This document shows, in pieces, positions 15,672 to 19,211 of a stretch of DNA of 19,211 bases. The translations under genes and the position numbers were made by a program. How positions within the stretch are numbered: the stretch's first letter is position 1; each line of letters opens with the position of its first letter. The notes below the pieces were generated by a model, which ran no database searches, was not told the origin of the DNA, and saw only the letters and a program-made list of their open reading frames with translations. Source of the DNA: an uncultured Lachnospiraceae bacterium (GTDB taxonomy: Bacteria > Bacillota > Clostridia > Lachnospirales > Lachnospiraceae); NCBI GenBank assembly GCA_902803305.1, contig CADCPL010000064.1, positions 1 to 19,211 on the forward strand. Reading direction: 5' to 3'.

Positions 15672-17573
15672 CTAGTTATTATACAACCTTTCTATCCCCA
15701 AGACAAGCCCATCGGCAAGTACCTGCAGAGTCCGATCGTCATGTGCCGATGCCTGATTGCCGAGTTCGATGTCAACGGAAGGGATCGTACTGTAGCATGT
15801 CTGCGTCAGATCTATCGCCATTTTCCCTCCTCCGTTTATCTTGCATCCGCCGGCACGAAGGCCTTCTATAAGGGCCTGTCCCAGCTGTTCGTGGGACTGC
15901 CAGTTGGATGCGACAGGTTCCATCTGCTTGATACCGTCGGGAGTGGAAATGTAAAAACAACCTTTATCATAACCGAGTCCGTCTCCGTCCCAATGGATCG
16001 ATATGAGACAATTGGCCGTGTTGTTTGCTATGACCGTACGAGCCACATTATCAAGCTGTACATCCGCACCGTCTCTTAGCATCAGAACGTCATATCCTTT
16101 TGCCAGAAGTTTATCCCGGAGTATCTGCGCCTCCCGAAGAGTCACATCCGCCTCACGTGCTCCGTCACTAAAAGACATGCCTCCCGAGACAGCAACCGCC
16201 GTGACCGATCCTGCTCCCGTAGTGCCTCCCGTAACCTTCGGCGTCATGTCCGGATGACAATATGTCTTTACGCTCTGTCCTCCTTTTGTCCCGTGTCCCG
16301 CGTTCACACCTATCGTAACATTCTTTCTGGCATCCGCCGCACGGTAAAGCTGCGCTGCTCCGCCGGTTATCTTGGAATAGTCGGCATATTTCCATGAGGG
16401 ACTAAGCGTTATGGTCTCAACTGCTCCCGGCACTACCGGGGCGTTGTCTGTTTCGTCTGTTTGAACCTCCCCGGCATCCGCCTGCGTATCGTTCTCGTCA
16501 GCCCGGGGATCCTCTTTATCCTCCTGCGGTTTTTCTTCATCCGTCCCGGGCACTTCTGTCTCGGACACCTGCGTATCATCGCTGTCCTTGCTCACTTCTA
16601 CGACGATCTCGTGTGTCTGATCTTCCCGGTCGGCAGTTTTTGCCTCGGCAAGTGCTTTTGTATCAACCGCGATATATCCGTTTGATACCGTCATCTGATC
16701 TTTTTTTCCGCAGGCAGTCAGACTTGATACGGCAAGTATCGGAAAGATCAGACAACATAATATGAATCTTCGGATCACTTCGGAAATTGCGCTCTCGTTA
16801 TTGGTGCGAGTGCTTACATGATCGGCAAAGGCTTTTGCCTGGTCTGTGCCGTTCTTCATTACAACAGCGCATCCCGCGGCCTGAAGCATCGGTATATCGT
16901 TTGCCTCATCGCCCGCTGCAACTGAATCTTCAAGAGGTATATCAAGAAGATCGCACAGTTTTTTTACTGCTTTTCCTTTCGTTACCCCCACCGGAAGGTA
17001 TTCAAGCAGATGATCATTTGAAAAAACGCTCTCTGCCTTACCTTCGATCAGCTGCGCGTGACGTCTTTCAAAGTCTTCGAGAATGCCGCGGCTGCCCTCC
17101 TTAAGGGACATCACGATCAGTTTCGGGGGACGTTTGGGAAGATCCTCGGGTATACGCTTTAGAAGCTTGTGCGGCATCAGAATGTTGGAACAGTAAAATT
17201 CGATCTCTTTTGTAGGGCGGACGGACACGACATAGTCGTCGGTGTATGTGTGTACGGACAACCCGTCTTCCCAAGCTGCTTTAAATAGTATATCCACCGT
17301 TTCCATGTCAAGAGTGTCGGCGCTTAGGATCTTTTCGCTGCCGCAGTCATACACCACTCCGCCGTTGGAAGCGATCAGGAAGATACCGTCGCGATACAGG
17401 CCTAGATTTTTTGCAACAACCTTCGCACTGTATATCGGACGTCCCGTTGCCACCACAAATCTGTGGCCTTTTTCGATCATTTCATTTATAGATGCAAGAT
17501 CTTCGCGGCTCACATTTTTCTTATCATCAAGAAGAGTTCCGTCCAGATCGGAAAACAGGATCTTAGTTTTCAT
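15672..17573 (-). CDS. Fused Cof-type HAD phosphatase and lipoprotein N-acetylmuramoyl-L-alanine amidase
   Basis: One uninterrupted frame of 633 codons holds two enzymes. Residues 1-270 form a Cof-type HAD phosphatase: DLDGT with D9 and D11, T43 in ATGRP, K199 in VTKGK, and GDEAND at 221-226. Its last helix, VIRRFIL (266-272), runs directly into a hydrophobic stretch ending in the lipobox LTAC, with C288. After an acidic linker (about 310-380) comes an Amidase_3 domain (about 415-633) with zinc ligands H427, E474 and H527 and catalytic E603 in DIELGN; such enzymes cut the lactyl-amide bond between MurNAc and the stem peptide. The ATG at 17573 has AAGGAAG upstream and overlaps the ABC-F gene by 11 bases. 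A GTG at 16778 could start the lipoprotein alone. The HAD substrate is unknown (sugar phosphate or flavin nucleotide is typical). Confidence 0.85.
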   Translation of the reverse strand: MKTKILFSDLDGTLLDDKKNVSREDLASINEMIEKGHRFVVATGRPIYSAKVVAKNLGLYRDGIFLIASNGGVVYDCGSEKILSADTLDMETVDILFKAAWEDGLSVHTYTDDYVVSVRPTKEIEFYCSNILMPHKLLKRIPEDLPKRPPKLIVMSLKEGSRGILEDFERRHAQLIEGKAESVFSNDHLLEYLPVGVTKGKAVKKLCDLLDIPLEDSVAAGDEANDIPMLQAAGCAVVMKNGTDQAKAFADHVSTRTNNESAISEVIRRFILCCLIFPILAVSSLTACGKKDQMTVSNGYIAVDTKALAEAKTADREDQTHEIVVEVSKDSDDTQVSETEVPGTDEEKPQEDKEDPRADENDTQADAGEVQTDETDNAPVVPGAVETITLSPSWKYADYSKITGGAAQLYRAADARKNVTIGVNAGHGTKGGQSVKTYCHPDMTPKVTGGTTGAGSVTAVAVSGGMSFSDGAREADVTLREAQILRDKLLAKGYDVLMLRDGADVQLDNVARTVIANNTANCLISIHWDGDGLGYDKGCFYISTPDGIKQMEPVASNWQSHEQLGQALIEGLRAGGCKINGGGKMAIDLTQTCYSTIPSVDIELGNQASAHDDRTLQVLADGLVLGIERLYNN

Positions 17574-19200
17574 CGTCTTCCTTGTTGGCCGTATATACAA
17601 ATCTCTTTCTTGCCATCTCATCGCTGGCAAGGTATTCATCGTATGTGGTGACTTTATCGATCATCGTTCCGTCAGGAAGGAATTCCATGATCCTGTTTGC
17701 GGTCGTCTCCACAAACTGATGATCATGGGATGCAAACAGTATCACGCCCGGGAATTTGATCAGTCCGTTATTGAGAGCCGTTATGCTTTCCATATCCAGA
17801 TGGTTCGTAGGCTCATCAAGTATCAGGATATTGGCGCCGCTTATCATCATCTTGGAGAGCAGACATCTTACTTTTTCTCCTCCCGAAAGAATGTTTATCT
17901 TCTTGACACCGTCTTCTCCCGGGAAGAGCATCCTGCCGAGAAAGCCTCTGACATAAGTGACATCCTTCACGGGAGAGTAACCCGTCAGCCACTCCGTTAT
18001 CGTATAGTCATGCGAAAATTCCTCGGTATAGTCCCTCGGAAAATATGCCTGAGATGTTGTTACGCCCCATTTGTATGTTCCCTCATCGGGCTCAAGCTCG
18101 CCCATAAGGATCCTAAAAAGTGTTGTCTTTGCAAGTTCGTTGGTCCCGACGAACGCAACCTTGTCATCATGTCCGAGTATGAATGACAGGTTATCGATCA
18201 CTTTTACTCCGTCTATCGTCTTGCTGAGGTTTTCGACCGTCAGCACTTCGTTTCCTATCTCCCTGTCAGGGCGAAAATCAATATAAGGATATTTACGGCT
18301 CGAAGGCTTGATCGTATCAAGCTCGATCTTTTCAAGAGCACGCTTACGGCTCGTAGCCTGCTTGGACTTCGATGCGTTCGCTGAGAATCTTGAGATGAAC
18401 TCCTGGAGTTCTTTGATCTTCTCTTCCTTCTTCTTATTCGCTTCCTTCATCTGCTGAATGAGGAGCTGACTCGACTCATACCAGAAATCGTAGTTGCCGG
18501 CATAGAGCTGTATCTTGCCGTAGTCTATATCAGCCGTATGCGTGCAGACCTTGTTAAGGAAGTATCTGTCATGGCTGACCACTATGACCGTGTTCTCAAA
18601 TCCGATCAGAAATTCCTCCAGCCACTCTATCGCATCAAGATCGAGATGGTTCGTAGGCTCGTCGAGAAGAAGGATATCGGGCGAGCCGAAAAGTGCGCGC
18701 GCCAACAGTACCTTGACCTTGAGCGGGCCCGCAAGATCGCCCACAAGACTGTAATGAAGATCGGTTTCAATGCCGAGTCCGTTGAGGAGTGTTGCGGCAT
18801 CAGCCTCGGCTTCCCATCCGTTCATCTCGGCAAACTCCGCCTCAAGTTCGCTGGCCCTTATACCGTCCTCGTCGGAAAAATCCTCCTTGGCGTATATGGC
18901 ATCTTTTTCCTTCATAACGTCATAGAGATGCTGATTACCCATGATAACGGTATCCATTACCGTATACTGATCGTATTTGAAATGATCCTGTTCGAGCACC
19001 GACAGTCTCTGTCCGGGAGTAATGGCTATATCACCGTTCGTGGTATCAAGCTCACCCGACAGTATCTTGAGAAAAGTCGATTTGCCGGCACCGTTCGCTC
19101 CTATGAGGCCGTAACAGTTGCCCTCAGTGAACTTGATGTTCACGTCCTCGAAAAGCGCCTTCTTACCGACGCGGTATGTAACATTGTTTGCACTGATCAT
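17563..19200 (-). CDS. ABC-F ATPase, YbiT/YkpA type
   Basis: ABC-F proteins are cytoplasmic twin-ATPase factors without membrane domains; many bind the ribosomal E site and rescue or tune translation. The 545-residue protein has ABC1 with Walker A GANGAGKST (34-42) and Walker B LLLDEPTNHLD (177-187), a charged linker at about 245-300 containing SRFSANASKSKQATSRKR as in YbiT, and ABC2 with Walker A GTNELAKTT (352-360), signature LSGGEK (438-443) and a second DEPTNHLD at about 462-469. The ABC1 signature position reads LAGPL (156-160) instead of LSGGQ, and the second P-loop has Ala before the Lys. Degenerate ABC1 signatures occur in YbiT. The start ATG at 19200 has GGAG about eight bases upstream. 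It overlaps the HAD-amidase gene. Whether it confers any drug resistance cannot be told. Confidence 0.93.
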   Translation of the reverse strand: MISANNVTYRVGKKALFEDVNIKFTEGNCYGLIGANGAGKSTFLKILSGELDTTNGDIAITPGQRLSVLEQDHFKYDQYTVMDTVIMGNQHLYDVMKEKDAIYAKEDFSDEDGIRASELEAEFAEMNGWEAEADAATLLNGLGIETDLHYSLVGDLAGPLKVKVLLARALFGSPDILLLDEPTNHLDLDAIEWLEEFLIGFENTVIVVSHDRYFLNKVCTHTADIDYGKIQLYAGNYDFWYESSQLLIQQMKEANKKKEEKIKELQEFISRFSANASKSKQATSRKRALEKIELDTIKPSSRKYPYIDFRPDREIGNEVLTVENLSKTIDGVKVIDNLSFILGHDDKVAFVGTNELAKTTLFRILMGELEPDEGTYKWGVTTSQAYFPRDYTEEFSHDYTITEWLTGYSPVKDVTYVRGFLGRMLFPGEDGVKKINILSGGEKVRCLLSKMMISGANILILDEPTNHLDMESITALNNGLIKFPGVILFASHDHQFVETTANRIMEFLPDGTMIDKVTTYDEYLASDEMARKRFVYTANKEDDEN

Positions 19201-19211
19201 AATATATCTCC

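Noticed and set aside
17242..18186. A 314-codon open frame on the plus strand
   Set aside because: It is antisense to the ABC-F and HAD-amidase genes, shows no family motif, and mirrors their codon pattern.
1..19211. Mobile element, prophage, CRISPR array or defence system
   Set aside because: No transposase, integrase, regular direct repeats, tRNA attachment site or nuclease-type genes are present; every gene belongs to the core set or the small envelope group.

Overview
The window comes from a Clostridia-type (Bacillota) chromosome, most likely a Lachnospiraceae relative. The evidence is the order rimP-nusA-ylxQ-infB-rbfA-nrnA-truB-ribF-rpsO-pnp, the strong AGGAGG-type ribosome binding sites, the sigma-A-like promoters and the character of the proteins. 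The family-level assignment is inference. All 16 genes lie on the minus strand, so they read from right to left. I see no rRNA or tRNA genes, no CRISPR array, no insertion sequence and no phage gene. This is mostly core housekeeping DNA with a few odd local features.

From right to left in transcription order: (1) 14542-19200 holds three genes that look like a small envelope-linked group: a YbiT/YkpA-type ABC-F ATPase, one long open frame joining a Cof-type HAD phosphatase to a lipobox and a zinc N-acetylmuramoyl-L-alanine amidase, and a membrane-anchored SH3b protein full of low-complexity sequence. (2) 6504-14533 is the transcription, translation and RNA-maturation operon: a candidate promoter and strong leader hairpin, then rimP, nusA, ylxQ, infB, rbfA, nrnA, truB and ribF, almost all overlapping or a few bases apart. 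The ylxR/rnpM gene usually found between nusA and ylxQ is absent. (3) 4845-6488 is a Na/Pi-cotransporter-PhoU protein lying between ribF and rpsO. (4) 2253-4812 is the rpsO-pnp unit with its own promoter, a structured leader and a clear intrinsic terminator. (5) 1-1926 holds deoB with a near-consensus promoter, followed by the 5' part of prfC, which runs off the window. An AT-rich gap of about 320 bases between the pnp terminator and the deoB promoter carries two perfect 9-base DnaA boxes facing each other.

Functionally the central genes make and mature ribosomes and tRNA (RimP, RbfA, S15, TruB), start, elongate and end translation and transcription (IF-2, NusA, RF3), and recycle RNA (PNPase and NrnA, with DeoB feeding pentose phosphates back to metabolism). 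The best candidate for something new is the in-frame fusion of a cytoplasmic HAD phosphatase to an exported amidase through an internal lipoprotein signal. The rimP leader hairpin, a candidate NusA-responsive attenuator, comes second.
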